Source of the DNA: Spongiibacteraceae bacterium UBA5047
Lineage (GTDB): Bacteria > Pseudomonadota > Gammaproteobacteria > Pseudomonadales > Spongiibacteraceae
Direction: 5' to 3'
Assembly: GCA_002415025.1 (NCBI GenBank)
Contig: DIBR01000002.1
Coordinates: forward strand, 174,679-233,585
DNA length: 58,907 bases
Shown here: piece after piece, positions 25,203 to 34,430 of the stretch
Layout: every line of letters begins with the position of its first letter
Numbering within the stretch: the stretch's first letter is position 1
The notes under the pieces: model-generated
Databases searched by the model: none
Told to the model about the DNA's origin: nothing
The model's input: only the letters and a program-made list of their open reading frames with translations
Translations under genes and position numbers: made by a program

Positions 25203-25715
25203 TTACTTTTCGTCGTCGTAAAGCGGGGGGTTGCGCTGGTCCGATTGGCGGTCGAGCGCGCCCACATCCAGAAAGGGCGATGCGTCGATATGCTGGGCGT
25301 CCATCATTTGCGCAACCCGCTGCAGGGAGCTGATAATCATGGTTTGCTCCCATTCATGTAAATCTTTGAATTGTTTAATAAAATTTTCCTGAAGCAGGGT
25401 GGGGGCGGTTTTTAGCTTGTCCAGCCCTTCGTCGGTGATGTAGGCCAATACCTTGCGCTTGTCCTGCTTTGAGCGCTCGCGGCCCACATAGGTCTTTCTT
25501 TCCAGTCGGTCGACAATGCTGGTAACCGTGGCCTGGCTCAGGCTGATTTCCTCGGCCAGCTCGCCAATGGGTATTCCGCCCTTGTCCCGCAGGGTTTGCA
25601 TCACCATTAGCTGGGGTGCAGTGAGTGCAGCCGTTTTTACCAATTGCTTGGATTGCAGGTCGGTGGCGCGTATGACGCGGCGCAGGGCAACCAGTACTTC
25701 TTGAATCAGGTCCAT
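25203..25715 (-). CDS. ectR: MarR regulator of the ectoine operon (EctR-like)
   Basis: This 170-residue MarR-family protein has a winged helix with IGELAEEISLSQATVTSIVDRLERKTYVGRERSKQDKRK. It is divergent from ectA and matches EctR in length, N-terminus (MDLIQEVLVALRRVIRATDLQSK) and position. EctR represses ectABC-ask in methylotrophs and related bacteria at low salinity. It is transcribed away from ectA, and the 262-bp gap between them holds an inverted repeat that may be its operator. Confidence 0.85.
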   Translation of the reverse strand: MDLIQEVLVALRRVIRATDLQSKQLVKTAALTAPQLMVMQTLRDKGGIPIGELAEEISLSQATVTSIVDRLERKTYVGRERSKQDKRKVLAYITDEGLDKLKTAPTLLQENFIKQFKDLHEWEQTMIISSLQRVAQMMDAQHIDASPFLDVGALDRQSDQRNPPLYDDEK

Positions 25716-25796
25716 TTTCGGGGTCTTTGTCTGTGATGTATGCGGCAGGATTTTAAACGATTCTGGCTCGCCAGGGTGAAAATTGCGGCATTATTT

Positions 25797-25833
25797 CCAT
25801 AGTGTACTAAGTATTATTCCTTGATAACTATGG
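25797..25833. promoter_or_regulatory. Inverted repeat in the ectR/ectA promoter region
   Basis: CCATAGT (25797-25803) and ACTATGG (25827-25833) are perfect 7-bp inverted arms separated by 23 bp in the ectR-ectA intergenic region. EctR proteins bind pseudopalindromes near the ectA promoter, so this is a candidate site. The match to any published EctR box was not tested. Confidence 0.4.
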
Positions 25834-25977
25834 GTGATGCTTGCTAAAATGCTTCGCACACTATTGATTAAAGAGGGTGAATTCGCGAAATATCTAAGGC
25901 TTTCCGCCTAATAACGGGCTTTTTTAGACAAAAGCGCATTGTTTTGGTGCATTTAGATATAGTGAGTTCTAACCATT

Positions 25978-26505
25978 TTGACAGCGACTAATTCTCAGGC
26001 CTCTACAGAAAAATCAGCGGAGGCGTTGAGCCTTCGTACTCCCCTTCCGCGTGACGGGGCGGCGCTCCACCGCTTGGTTGAGAACTGCCCGCCGCTGGAT
26101 CCCAACTCGCTTTACTGCAATTTGTTGCAGTGCTCCCATTTTGCCGACACGGCCGTGGCAGCTGAGTGCAACGGCGAGCTGGTGGGCTTTATCTCCGGAT
26201 TTATTCCCCCGAACAAGCCGGACACCCTGTTTGTCTGGCAGGTGGCGGTCGATGCCTCGATGCGTGGCCGTGGCCTGGGCGGAAAAATGCTCAATGAACT
26301 GATCGAGCGTAGCGGTGCGCACTATATGGAAACCACTGTGACGCCGGACAATGCCGCGTCGTGGGGAATGTTTCGCAGCTTTGCGCGCTCGCGCGACGCC
26401 GAATGTAAGGACTGCGGCCCGTTGTTTGAGCGGGACGAGCATTTTGATGGCAAGCATGACAGCGAACATCTGGCCCGCTTGGGGCCTTTTAGAAAGTCTG
26501 AGTAA
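25978..26505 (+). CDS. ectA: L-2,4-diaminobutyrate N-gamma-acetyltransferase EctA
   Basis: This 175-residue GNAT enzyme shows VWQVAVDASMRGRGLGGKML as the acetyl-CoA loop, METTVTPDNAASWGMF and GKHDSEHLARLGPF near the end, all EctA features. It acetylates diaminobutyrate in ectoine synthesis. TTG 25978 is the only start in frame after the stop at 25963; GTGAG at 25962-25966 is a weak binding site. ectB follows after 56 bp. Confidence 0.94.
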   Translation: MTATNSQASTEKSAEALSLRTPLPRDGAALHRLVENCPPLDPNSLYCNLLQCSHFADTAVAAECNGELVGFISGFIPPNKPDTLFVWQVAVDASMRGRGLGGKMLNELIERSGAHYMETTVTPDNAASWGMFRSFARSRDAECKDCGPLFERDEHFDGKHDSEHLARLGPFRKSE

Positions 26506-26561
26506 AACGTCGCGTTTGCTAGCGACAGTCACTACCGAATTTTGAAACTGAGGAAACAACA

Positions 26562-27836
26562 ATGACAATTTTTGATCAGCTGGAATCTGAAGTGCAAAGT
26601 TATGCACGGTCCTTTCCTGTCACGTTTGACAAGGCTCAGGGCGCGCGCCTCTACGATACCGACGGTCGTGAATATATCGACTTTCTTGCCGGTGCCGGCA
26701 CGCTTAACTACGGCCACAACAATCCAATATTGAAAAAGGCCTTGATCGAATATCTGGAAGGCGACGGTATTGCGCATGGCCTGGATATGCACACTCGCGC
26801 CAAAAGGGAGCTGCTGCAAGCTTTTGACGACTGTATTTTGAAGCCGCGTGACCTTGAGTACGTTCTGCAGTTTACTGGCCCAACCGGCACCAATGCGGTA
26901 GAAGCGGCGATGAAAATTGCACGCAAGGTGAAGGGGCGCAGTGAAATTATTGCCTTCACCAACGGTTTTCACGGTTGCTCGCTGGGTGCGCTGGCGGCAA
27001 CAGGCAATCGCCATCACCGTGGTGGTTCGGGCGGCGTGTCGCTGCCTGATGTAACGCACATGCCCTTTTGTGACTACTTTGGCAAGGATGTGGATACCCT
27101 GGCGATGATTGATCAGTTGATCGAGGATCCGTCTAGTGGTGTCGACCAGCCGGCCGCGGTAATTGTTGAAACCGTGCAGGGCGAGGGCGGCCTTAATGCC
27201 GCCAGCTTTGAATGGCTGCAGGGTATTGAGAAGCTGTGCAAAAAGCACGACATGCTGATGATTGTTGATGATATTCAGGCAGGTTGCGGTCGCACGGGTA
27301 CCTTCTTCAGTTTTGAACCGGCGGGCATCAAACCCGATATTGTGACCCTGTCAAAATCGCTGAGTGGCTTCGGCCTGCCGTTCGCGCTGGTCATGATGCG
27401 TCCGGAGCTGGATATCTGGGAGCCCGGCGAGCACAACGGTACTTTCCGTGGTAACAACCACGCGTTCATCACAGCGGCCACAGCCATTCGTCACTTCTGG
27501 TCCGACGATAAATTTGCAAACGAGATTGCAGAGAAATCCCGCTTGCTGGGCAAACGTTTTGGCGAGATCGCCAATATGGCGGGTTCGGCCATGATGCAGC
27601 CGAAAGGTCGCGGCATGATGCAGGGTTTAAGCTGCAAAGACGGTGACCTTGCGAAGGCGATTATTACGCGGTGCTTTGAACAGGGGCTGGTGATTGAAAC
27701 CTCGGGTGCTTACGACCAGGTTGTTAAATGTCTGTGTCCCTTAACCATCACCGAGGATGAGCTGAACAAGGCTCTCGATATTATTGAGCAAAGCGTCAAG
27801 GACATCATGACGAACCGTTATAGCCAAGCGTCGTAA
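26562..27836 (+). CDS. ectB: Diaminobutyrate-2-oxoglutarate transaminase EctB
   Basis: This 424-residue class III PLP aminotransferase has DFLAGAGTLNYGHN, FTGPTGTNAVEAAMK, DDIQAGCGRTG and the lysine-bearing LSKSLSGFGLP. It makes L-2,4-diaminobutyrate from aspartate semialdehyde. GAGGAAAC precedes the ATG. A 66-bp family-B repeat lies between it and ectC, inside the operon. Confidence 0.96.
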   Translation: MTIFDQLESEVQSYARSFPVTFDKAQGARLYDTDGREYIDFLAGAGTLNYGHNNPILKKALIEYLEGDGIAHGLDMHTRAKRELLQAFDDCILKPRDLEYVLQFTGPTGTNAVEAAMKIARKVKGRSEIIAFTNGFHGCSLGALAATGNRHHRGGSGGVSLPDVTHMPFCDYFGKDVDTLAMIDQLIEDPSSGVDQPAAVIVETVQGEGGLNAASFEWLQGIEKLCKKHDMLMIVDDIQAGCGRTGTFFSFEPAGIKPDIVTLSKSLSGFGLPFALVMMRPELDIWEPGEHNGTFRGNNHAFITAATAIRHFWSDDKFANEIAEKSRLLGKRFGEIANMAGSAMMQPKGRGMMQGLSCKDGDLAKAIITRCFEQGLVIETSGAYDQVVKCLCPLTITEDELNKALDIIEQSVKDIMTNRYSQAS

Positions 27837-27854
27837 CGTTAGCGGGATACTCAG

Positions 27855-27920
27855 GTAGGCCCGCATAAGCCGAAGCGTTGCGGGTGGAGTGCCTGATACG
27901 CCCTGCTTAATCAGGCCTAC
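27855..27920. repeat. Family-B palindromic repeat inside the ect operon
   Basis: One family-B element (GTAGGCCCGCATAAGC ... TTAATCAGGCCTAC) sits between ectB and ectC. The element forms an imperfect hairpin in RNA. Here it lies inside an operon, so it may set relative ectB/ectC message levels rather than end transcription. Confidence 0.8.
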
Positions 27921-27949
27921 AGCACGGACAGATAAAGGAATTAAAAGCA

Positions 27950-28354
27950 ATGATAGTCAGAACCCTGGAAGAATGCCGTAACAGCGAACGCAATGTGAGT
28001 TCAGATACCTGGGAGAGCACCCGTATGCTCTTGAAGAACGACAATATGGGTTTCTCCTTTCACATCACGCGAATTTTTGCGGGTACAGAAACGCCTATTC
28101 ACTACCAGAATCATCTGGAATCTGTGTACTGCATTTCCGGTGCTGGCGAAGTCGAAACCTGTGTAGACGGCAAGGTGTACCGGATAGCGCCGGGCACCAT
28201 TTACATTCTTGATCAACACGACAAGCATTTGCTGCGCGCCGATGCGGGTGAGGATCTGGTATTTGCCTGCGTGTTTAATCCGCCGCTCCATGGCAAGGAA
28301 GTGCATGACGCTGACGGCGTATATCCACTTGAAGCCGACGCAGTTAATGATTGA
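27950..28354 (+). CDS. ectC: Ectoine synthase EctC
   Basis: This 134-residue cupin has the EctC pattern MIVRTLEEC at the start, ETPIHYQNHLESVYCISGAGEVE and GTIYILDQHDKHLLRA. It closes the ring of N-gamma-acetyldiaminobutyrate to ectoine. Length is normal. It is the third gene of the operon, followed after 59 bp by the dedicated aspartokinase. Confidence 0.97.
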   Translation: MIVRTLEECRNSERNVSSDTWESTRMLLKNDNMGFSFHITRIFAGTETPIHYQNHLESVYCISGAGEVETCVDGKVYRIAPGTIYILDQHDKHLLRADAGEDLVFACVFNPPLHGKEVHDADGVYPLEADAVND

Positions 28355-28413
28355 GCCGAGAGTAGTCAGCCGATTGTCACTGCGTAAGTTGTTAAGTTTT
28401 ACAGGGGGAGTTT

Positions 28414-29850
28414 ATGTCACATACCGTTGAAAAAATCGGCGGTACATCGATGAGCCAGTACGATGCCGTGCGCGACAATGTCATTGTCGGGCAGCGGGAG
28501 GCTGGCGAGTTATATCAGCGTGTTTTTGTGGTTTCGGCTTACGGCGGCTTGACGGATCTGTTGCTTGAATCGAAAAAGGGCAACACGCCGGGCGTGTACG
28601 CACTTTTTTCCGGCTCCGAAGGCGATAGCGAATGGCATGATGCATTGGCCCGGGTGCGGGAGTCGATGCGCAGTATCAACGAGAGCCTGTTTGTTGATGG
28701 GCAGCTTCTGCAGGAAGCTAACGAATTTATCGAGACGCGAATTGATGAAGCCTATCGTTGTCTTGATGACCTGCATCGACTTTGCCAGCACGGCCACTTC
28801 GAACTTGAAAGCCAGTTGCTCCGGGTGCGTGAAATGCTTGCCAGTCTTGGCGAGGCACACAGTGCCTGGAATATGACGCGACTGCTGCAGCGCGATGGCA
28901 TCGCCGCGCGTCTGGTTGACTTGAGCGGCTGGCGTGCAGAAACCACCCTGCCGCTGGATGAGTGCATCGAGGCAGCTTTTGCCGAGGTGGATTTGTCGCG
29001 CGAACTGGCAATTGTCACCGGCTATGCGCATTGTGAGGAAGGGCTGATGGCGACGTTTGATCGTGGCTACAGCGAAATGACCTTCAGTCGTATCGCGGTT
29101 ATTACCAAGGCGCGAGAAGCGGTGATACACAAAGAGTACCACTTGAGCAGCGCCGACCCGCGAGTCGTTGACGAGGAGAAAGTGGTACCCATCGGACGCA
29201 CCAACTACGATGTGGCAGACCAGTTGGCTAACCTGGGTATGGAAGCTATTCACCCACGGGCAGCGAAAGGTTTGCGTCAGCGAAATATTCCGCTGCGGGT
29301 GAAAAATACCTTTGAGCCGGAGCATAGCGGCACATTGATTACTCGCGATTACGTGAGTGATTCGCCCTGCGTTGAAATTATTGCGGGTAAACAGTCGGTG
29401 CATGCCGTTGAGCTGTTCGATCAGGAAATGGTGGGCGATGTGCATAGCTACGACCGGGAGTTTCTCGGCGTGGTTAAACGCTACAAGGCGCGCATTATCA
29501 CTAAGGATTTGAACGCCAACACAATCACCATGTATCTGGCGACCAACCTGAAAACCGTTAAGCGGATTGTGAAGGAGCTTGAGGCTGCCTATCCCAAAGC
29601 GGAAATCAGCCCGCGCAAAGTGGCCATTGTCTCGGCTATTGGTAGCGACATGCAGGTGCCCGGTATGCTGGCGAAAACTGTGGCGGCACTGGCTGAAAGT
29701 AACATCAGTGTATTGGCAATGCACCAGTCCATGCGTCAGGTGGATATGCAGTTTGTCATCAATGAAGACGATTACGCCAAGGCCATTCAGAGTCTGCACC
29801 GTTGTCTGGTGGAGCCGCATAATCACGGTTTGGCCATTTGTGCCGCGTGA
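28414..29850 (+). CDS. ask: Ectoine-specific aspartokinase (Ask_Ect)
   Basis: This 478-residue aspartokinase has HTVEKIGGTSMSQYD at the N-terminus, FSRIAVITKAREAVIHKEYHLSSADPRVV and C-terminal ACT domains (VAIVSAIGSDMQVPGM). Its place behind ectC and its divergent N-terminal motif mark it as the ectoine-linked type, which escapes feedback by lysine and threonine and raises flux to aspartyl phosphate. GGGGG precedes the ATG. No ectD hydroxylase gene is present. Confidence 0.94.
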   Translation: MSHTVEKIGGTSMSQYDAVRDNVIVGQREAGELYQRVFVVSAYGGLTDLLLESKKGNTPGVYALFSGSEGDSEWHDALARVRESMRSINESLFVDGQLLQEANEFIETRIDEAYRCLDDLHRLCQHGHFELESQLLRVREMLASLGEAHSAWNMTRLLQRDGIAARLVDLSGWRAETTLPLDECIEAAFAEVDLSRELAIVTGYAHCEEGLMATFDRGYSEMTFSRIAVITKAREAVIHKEYHLSSADPRVVDEEKVVPIGRTNYDVADQLANLGMEAIHPRAAKGLRQRNIPLRVKNTFEPEHSGTLITRDYVSDSPCVEIIAGKQSVHAVELFDQEMVGDVHSYDREFLGVVKRYKARIITKDLNANTITMYLATNLKTVKRIVKELEAAYPKAEISPRKVAIVSAIGSDMQVPGMLAKTVAALAESNISVLAMHQSMRQVDMQFVINEDDYAKAIQSLHRCLVEPHNHGLAICAA

Positions 29851-29855
29851 TAGTC

Positions 29856-30163
29856 TTCGCCTGCAGGGCAGGCTCCCACAGGGAATTCCGGAGCCTGCTG
29901 ACATGTGGGAGCCTGCCCTGCAGGCGAATGCGCTAACATGGGTTTGCTAGAGGCATGGAATCTCCCACAGATGCGAGCCGTTGCTGCTGAACAGGTTTCG
30001 TAGGCCTGATTAAGCACGGCGTATCAGGGGCAGTTCTGCGATGCCCGCAACGCTGCGCTTATACGGGCCTACGGCGGAAAAACTTGCACACGAACATAGA
30101 ATCTCCGACAGAGTACTGGGACACTCTATGCCACTTCCTGTGGGAGCCAGCCCTGCTGGCGAA
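29856..30163. repeat. Intergenic repeat cluster after ask (A-A, B, A)
   Basis: Two facing family-A elements form perfect 25-bp arms (29856-29880, 29904-29928). A family-B element occupies 30000-30072 and a variant A element 30139-30163. Together they fill the 342-bp gap between ask and the symporter; no gene is supported there. The facing A pair may end ect transcription. Confidence 0.82.
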
Positions 30164-30192
30164 CGCCGCATAACACAATAATAAGGGGCTCA

Positions 30193-31608
30193 ATGATCGC
30201 GCTCAGTTTTATCGCCTTTCTCTCCATTTTTGTTGCCATCGGCGTTAGTTCAATGCGCAAATCGCGCCACTCACGGGAAGATTACTATCTGGCGAGTAGC
30301 AGTATTCCGCCCTGGCTTGTGGGTTTGTCGGCCATGGCCACCAACAACAGTGGCTACATGTTTATCGGTGTTATCGGCTACACCTACGCTACCGGGCTGG
30401 CGGCTATCTGGTTAATGGTGGGCTGGATTGCCGGTGATTTTCTGGCATCCCTGTTTGTCCACAAGCGCCTGCGCGAAGCTACCGGCATCAGCCGTGAGGC
30501 ATCCTATGCCGGTGTGCTCAGCCATTGGCACAGTAGTTTTAATACCCTGCAGCGTGTGGCGGGGTTGATCTCAATAGTTTTCCTTATGGCCTATGCCAGC
30601 GCTCAACTTGTGGCGGGCGGCAAGGCGCTGCACGTGTTGTTCGACTGGCCATTGTGGGCCGGCGCGGTGATGGGTTCCATTCTTGTGATGGTGTACTGTT
30701 TTGCCGGTGGTATACGCGCGTCGATCTGGACCGATGCGGCCCAGTCCTTTGTCATGGTCGCAGCAATGTCGGTGCTGCTGGTTATGGGCATACAGGCGCT
30801 CGGCGGCACGAATGCCGTGCTAGGTGAGATGCGTGCGGTTGACGGCTTTCTGAACTGGTTTCCCAGCGATCTGGCGGTGCCCGGCATTGCCGGTGGTGTT
30901 CTGTTCGCACTCAGCTGGATGTTTGCCGGTCTGTCTGTTATCGGGCAGCCGCATATTATGGTGCGCTTTATGAGCCTTAGCGACGGCGGTTTGATGCGTC
31001 GTGCCCGCGCCTGGTATTACCTGTGGTTCACCGGTTTTTATTTACTCGCAACCGGCGTGGGTATGCTGTCGAGAGTCTACCTAAGTGACCCCGGTGCTTT
31101 CGATGCTGAGTTGGCGCTGCCCACTATGGCTATTGAAATTCTGCCGCCAGTGCTGGTTGGCCTGGTGTTGGCGGGGATATTCGCGGCAACCCTGTCTACC
31201 GCCGACTCGTTGATATTGAGTTGTTCTGCGGCAGTCACTCACGATCTTTTGCCTCACCGGGTTGAGCGGCCTCTGCTGATTAAAGTTGCGACGCTGGGCG
31301 TTACCCTGTTTGCGCTCGGCTGGGCGCTGTTCAACGAGCAATCGGTGTTTAATCTGGTGGTGATGGCGTGGTCGGGTATGGCCAGCAGCTTTGCCCCCCT
31401 GTTGCTGGTTCTGGTCCTCGGCGCCCGGCCGGGTCAGCGTCTATCGATTGTGATGATGCTGGGTGGTCTTGCCACGGCTTTGGTGTGGCGTTTTTATGGC
31501 TTTGAAGCGGTGGCCTATGAGGGCATGCCGGGCATTCTGGCGGGTTTACTGATTTACCTGATAGGCAGCCGATTGCGCCTGGCCGCTCAACCGTCGACGG
31601 CCGCCTGA
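30193..31608 (+). CDS. Sodium:solute symporter (SSS/PutP family)
   Basis: This 471-residue protein has about 13 membrane helices and SSS motifs: REDYYLASSSIPPWLVGLSAMATN near the N-terminus, FAGGIRASIWTDAAQ and the PutP-type signature ATLSTADSLILSCSA. It should import a solute with sodium. Its place directly after the ect operon suggests an osmolyte such as proline, betaine or ectoine, by inference. Its 3' end overlaps the convergent SDR gene by 22 bp. Confidence 0.88.
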   Translation: MIALSFIAFLSIFVAIGVSSMRKSRHSREDYYLASSSIPPWLVGLSAMATNNSGYMFIGVIGYTYATGLAAIWLMVGWIAGDFLASLFVHKRLREATGISREASYAGVLSHWHSSFNTLQRVAGLISIVFLMAYASAQLVAGGKALHVLFDWPLWAGAVMGSILVMVYCFAGGIRASIWTDAAQSFVMVAAMSVLLVMGIQALGGTNAVLGEMRAVDGFLNWFPSDLAVPGIAGGVLFALSWMFAGLSVIGQPHIMVRFMSLSDGGLMRRARAWYYLWFTGFYLLATGVGMLSRVYLSDPGAFDAELALPTMAIEILPPVLVGLVLAGIFAATLSTADSLILSCSAAVTHDLLPHRVERPLLIKVATLGVTLFALGWALFNEQSVFNLVVMAWSGMASSFAPLLLVLVLGARPGQRLSIVMMLGGLATALVWRFYGFEAVAYEGMPGILAGLLIYLIGSRLRLAAQPSTAA

Positions 31609-32642
31609 TTGGCGAGTATACCAATATCCTTTGCTTTGAGTTTTCCGCTCGCAACCAGTGACAGCAAGGCGTCGCGCAGGGTGGTTTCGCTGGCTCGAAA
31701 CTCCAGCCCCAGCGCCTGAGCGGCGCTGCTGTCGGTCGGGATCCACTGAGTAGCGTAACGCATGCCTTCGGTATTGATGGGCGTGGCGTGACCGCTGACG
31801 GCAGAGTATGCATCGCCGAGTCGGCCCACCATTCTGAGCATCAGGCCAGGTACCGGCAATTTACGCAAACGCCTGCCGGTAAGGTTTTCCAACTGACGAA
31901 TCAATTCACCCCAGGGCAGAAAATGCCCGCCAAGCGGTACGCGCCCTGCGGGCTGCTCTGAGTTTAACAACAGCAGCATGGCGGCAGCGATATCGCGTAC
32001 GTCTATAATCTGCAAGCCCGAGCTGGTTAACACGCCCGTGCGCTGCAGAAAGATGCGGATGCCGTCGTGAGGTTCAGATAATCCGGGATCTAACGGGCCA
32101 ACAATGGCGCTCGGGTAGACAATGCTGATGGCGGGGTCGCTGGCTGAGCGTTGCGCTTTTGCGAGTTGGGCCTGCAATTGCCTCACGTGTGTCTCGGCTG
32201 CGGCCTTGGATTGGCCGTAGCTGGTCGTTGAGCTTGCAGGCTCTTCAAAGCCGGACAGGATGGTGGCGCCCGGACTGTAAATGGCCGCTGTGCTGGAAAC
32301 GTGAATAATGCGGCGCAGACCCAGTGCCGCCGCCCGGCCAACAACCAGCCTTGTGCCTTCAACATTGGTGCGAAATACCTGCTCACGATCTTTGCCGCTG
32401 GTTGAGACAAAGGCGGCGGTGTGTATCAGGGCATCGCACCCGGCCAGCGCTTGCTCGATTACTGTGGGGTCGGCCACGTCGCCTTCGACACATTCCGGGG
32501 CATCGCAGCCATGGTCAGCCATGACTCGCGCGAGCTTGCTGCTATTGCGCGCCAGCGCGCGAACCGTGTAACCCTTTCGAACCAGGGCGGCAACGGCGTG
32601 GGAGCCGGTAAATCCTGTGGCGCCAGTCACCAGAACTTTCAT
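31587..32642 (-). CDS. Extended SDR NAD-dependent dehydrogenase/epimerase (copy 1)
   Basis: This 351-residue protein has GATGFTGSHAV (GxxGxxG) for NAD(P) at the N-terminus and the active site YGQSKAAAE (YxxxK) with SST upstream. It resembles 3-beta-hydroxysteroid dehydrogenase/sterol-4-carboxylate dehydrogenase and dihydroflavonol reductase types more than sugar epimerases. A second related copy is at 33347-34390. Substrate is unknown; steroid or lipid hydroxyls are possible given the neighbouring CPI-like gene. It is divergent from the response regulator. Confidence 0.82.
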   Translation of the reverse strand: MKVLVTGATGFTGSHAVAALVRKGYTVRALARNSSKLARVMADHGCDAPECVEGDVADPTVIEQALAGCDALIHTAAFVSTSGKDREQVFRTNVEGTRLVVGRAAALGLRRIIHVSSTAAIYSPGATILSGFEEPASSTTSYGQSKAAAETHVRQLQAQLAKAQRSASDPAISIVYPSAIVGPLDPGLSEPHDGIRIFLQRTGVLTSSGLQIIDVRDIAAAMLLLLNSEQPAGRVPLGGHFLPWGELIRQLENLTGRRLRKLPVPGLMLRMVGRLGDAYSAVSGHATPINTEGMRYATQWIPTDSSAAQALGLEFRASETTLRDALLSLVASGKLKAKDIGILANQAAVDG

Positions 32643-32904
32643 GGCTAATCCTTAAATAACAATAAGTTATGGGCTGTTTGCGCCTGTATGGGCTAGTGGT
32701 AATTACGTAGGGTAACCGCCACAACTTCCCGCTAATGTAGCTGTGTGTCAGTAGGCTGTAGTCTGCTCAAGCAGTTTTCCCGGACGGGGTATGCCGAGGT
32801 CCGGCGTTATCGAGACGTAGCTACCAACAGGAGTATTTCAGTTGTTATCGCCAACAACAAGGCAGGACGACTGCGCTGATGGCGCAGGCTATCGGAGTAT
32901 CGAA

Positions 32905-33342
32905 ATGGGTAAACAAACGGTATTGGTCGTTGACGACTCCAGCGGAGACAGGCTGGTGATACGGCGCGCGTTCGAGCGAACCAGGCGCGATGTGAAATTG
33001 ATAGAGTTGATTGATGGCGAGGAGCTGGTCAATTACATCGAACGCAAAATCCCGTTTAAGGATTCGGTGCTGTATCCGGCGCCAGACCTGATACTGCTGG
33101 ATATTAATATGCGTCGCCTCGACGGCAAGCAGGCGCTTAAGCTGCTGCGCTCCAAGGAAGATTATGCACGGGTGCCGGTGGTCATGCTGACCACGTCCTC
33201 GCGCGAGCAGGATATCAATGAGTCTTACGAGCTGGGCGGCACGGACTACATAACCAAGCCTGAAAACTTCAAGGATTTCATGCAGGCGATATCGGATGTC
33301 TGCAGCTATCTGGACGCACCCCATCACGCTGCCAGCGCGTGA
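32905..33342 (+). CDS. Single-domain response regulator (Rcp1-like)
   Basis: From ATG 32905 (GGAG about 7 bp upstream) this is a 145-residue receiver with no output domain. Asp10-Asp11 form the acidic pocket, Asp66 in LILLDIN is the phosphate acceptor, LTTSS holds the switch Thr and Lys in ITKPEN closes the site. It resembles Rcp1-type regulators that serve phytochrome and ethylene-receptor-like kinases. The nearest kinase is the ethylene-receptor-like protein at 35422-36645, its likely partner by inference. Confidence 0.88.
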   Translation: MGKQTVLVVDDSSGDRLVIRRAFERTRRDVKLIELIDGEELVNYIERKIPFKDSVLYPAPDLILLDINMRRLDGKQALKLLRSKEDYARVPVVMLTTSSREQDINESYELGGTDYITKPENFKDFMQAISDVCSYLDAPHHAASA

Positions 33343-33346
33343 CGGC

Positions 33347-34390
33347 TCACCGATCCGGCGGGTGGCCATCGTCGGCCAGCTTTCCTGCCTTTCCAGCCGA
33401 CAACATGCCGGTATCGAACATCCATTTCACTAAATCCCTGAACGAGTCTTCCACTGACAGCGGCTGAAGTTTGAAAGCTTCGATAGCGGGCTGATCATCG
33501 CAAGGTACGCTTTGCGTGAGCACGGCGGTAGCTTCGTAGGTCAGTGCCGACGATTTCCCGCTAATGGCGCTGACCATATCGTTGATACGCCCCATCGCTC
33601 TCAATAAGGCTGCCGGAAAACGCTGGGCTCCCAGTTTTCTGCCCGTGAGCCCGGACAAAAGGGCGTGTAATTTCTCGTGGCTGAGATAATGCCCGCCGAA
33701 CATATATCGCCTTGGCCCCAGTCCGGGTTGAATGAGTTTGGCTATCAGTGTTGCGAGGTCTCGCACATCGGTGTACACCAGCCCGCCGCGGGTGACCAGA
33801 ACCTGCCCGGTTTTGAGGTAGCGGGCGATCATTCGCGGCCCGTCGCTTACTGTTGGGTCGAATGGCCCCTGCACGGCACCGGGATATACACACACCACCG
33901 GTTGCCCCTCGGCCTGAAATTCTCGAGCGATTTTTTCGGCCGCTGCCTTGGTCGCAGCATAAACCGATTTGGGTGAGCGTACCGGGTCATTGGCCGTTTG
34001 CTGCTGCCCCGGCGGCGGAAACAGGGCCAGAATACTCGAGACATGAACGATCGGATCCAGTTTCAGCTCGCTGGCCAAATGCAGTATGCGGCGAGTGCCC
34101 TCGACATTGGTTTGGTGCATCAGGGCAGCATCTTCCCTGCGGTTGGAAAACAAGCCGGCGGCATGCACTACCGCATCGCACCGGGACATCGGTTCGCGCA
34201 AGCTCGCTTCATCGTTGATATCGCCCACAGAAACTTCGCAGTCGGTACTGCTGAGCCCGAATGGCGACAATACACGGTCAAGTTTTTCGGGCTTGCGCAC
34301 TACGACATGCGGCGTGTGGCCGTTGTCGATTAGGGCGCGAATGCAATGTACGCCAACGAGTCCGGTGCCGCCGGTTACGAAAACTTTCAT
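33347..34390 (-). CDS. Extended SDR NAD-dependent dehydrogenase/epimerase (copy 2)
   Basis: This 347-residue protein has GGTGLVGVHCI at the N-terminus and the active site YAATKAAAE, and is clearly related to the copy at 31587-32642. It lies 40 bp after the CPI-like gene on the same strand, so the two probably share the promoter at 35294-35322. That pairing hints at a sterol substrate, such as 3-hydroxyl oxidation, by inference. Its stop is 4 bp from the response-regulator stop. Confidence 0.82.
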   Translation of the reverse strand: MKVFVTGGTGLVGVHCIRALIDNGHTPHVVVRKPEKLDRVLSPFGLSSTDCEVSVGDINDEASLREPMSRCDAVVHAAGLFSNRREDAALMHQTNVEGTRRILHLASELKLDPIVHVSSILALFPPPGQQQTANDPVRSPKSVYAATKAAAEKIAREFQAEGQPVVCVYPGAVQGPFDPTVSDGPRMIARYLKTGQVLVTRGGLVYTDVRDLATLIAKLIQPGLGPRRYMFGGHYLSHEKLHALLSGLTGRKLGAQRFPAALLRAMGRINDMVSAISGKSSALTYEATAVLTQSVPCDDQPAIEAFKLQPLSVEDSFRDLVKWMFDTGMLSAGKAGKLADDGHPPDR

Positions 34391-34430
34391 GGCGATTCCT
34401 TGCGGTAGTTTAGTGCTGAAGTCTGATAAT

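Noticed and set aside
28510..29904. 464-codon open frame on the minus strand
   Set aside because: It is antisense to the ectoine aspartokinase gene and shows no family motifs.
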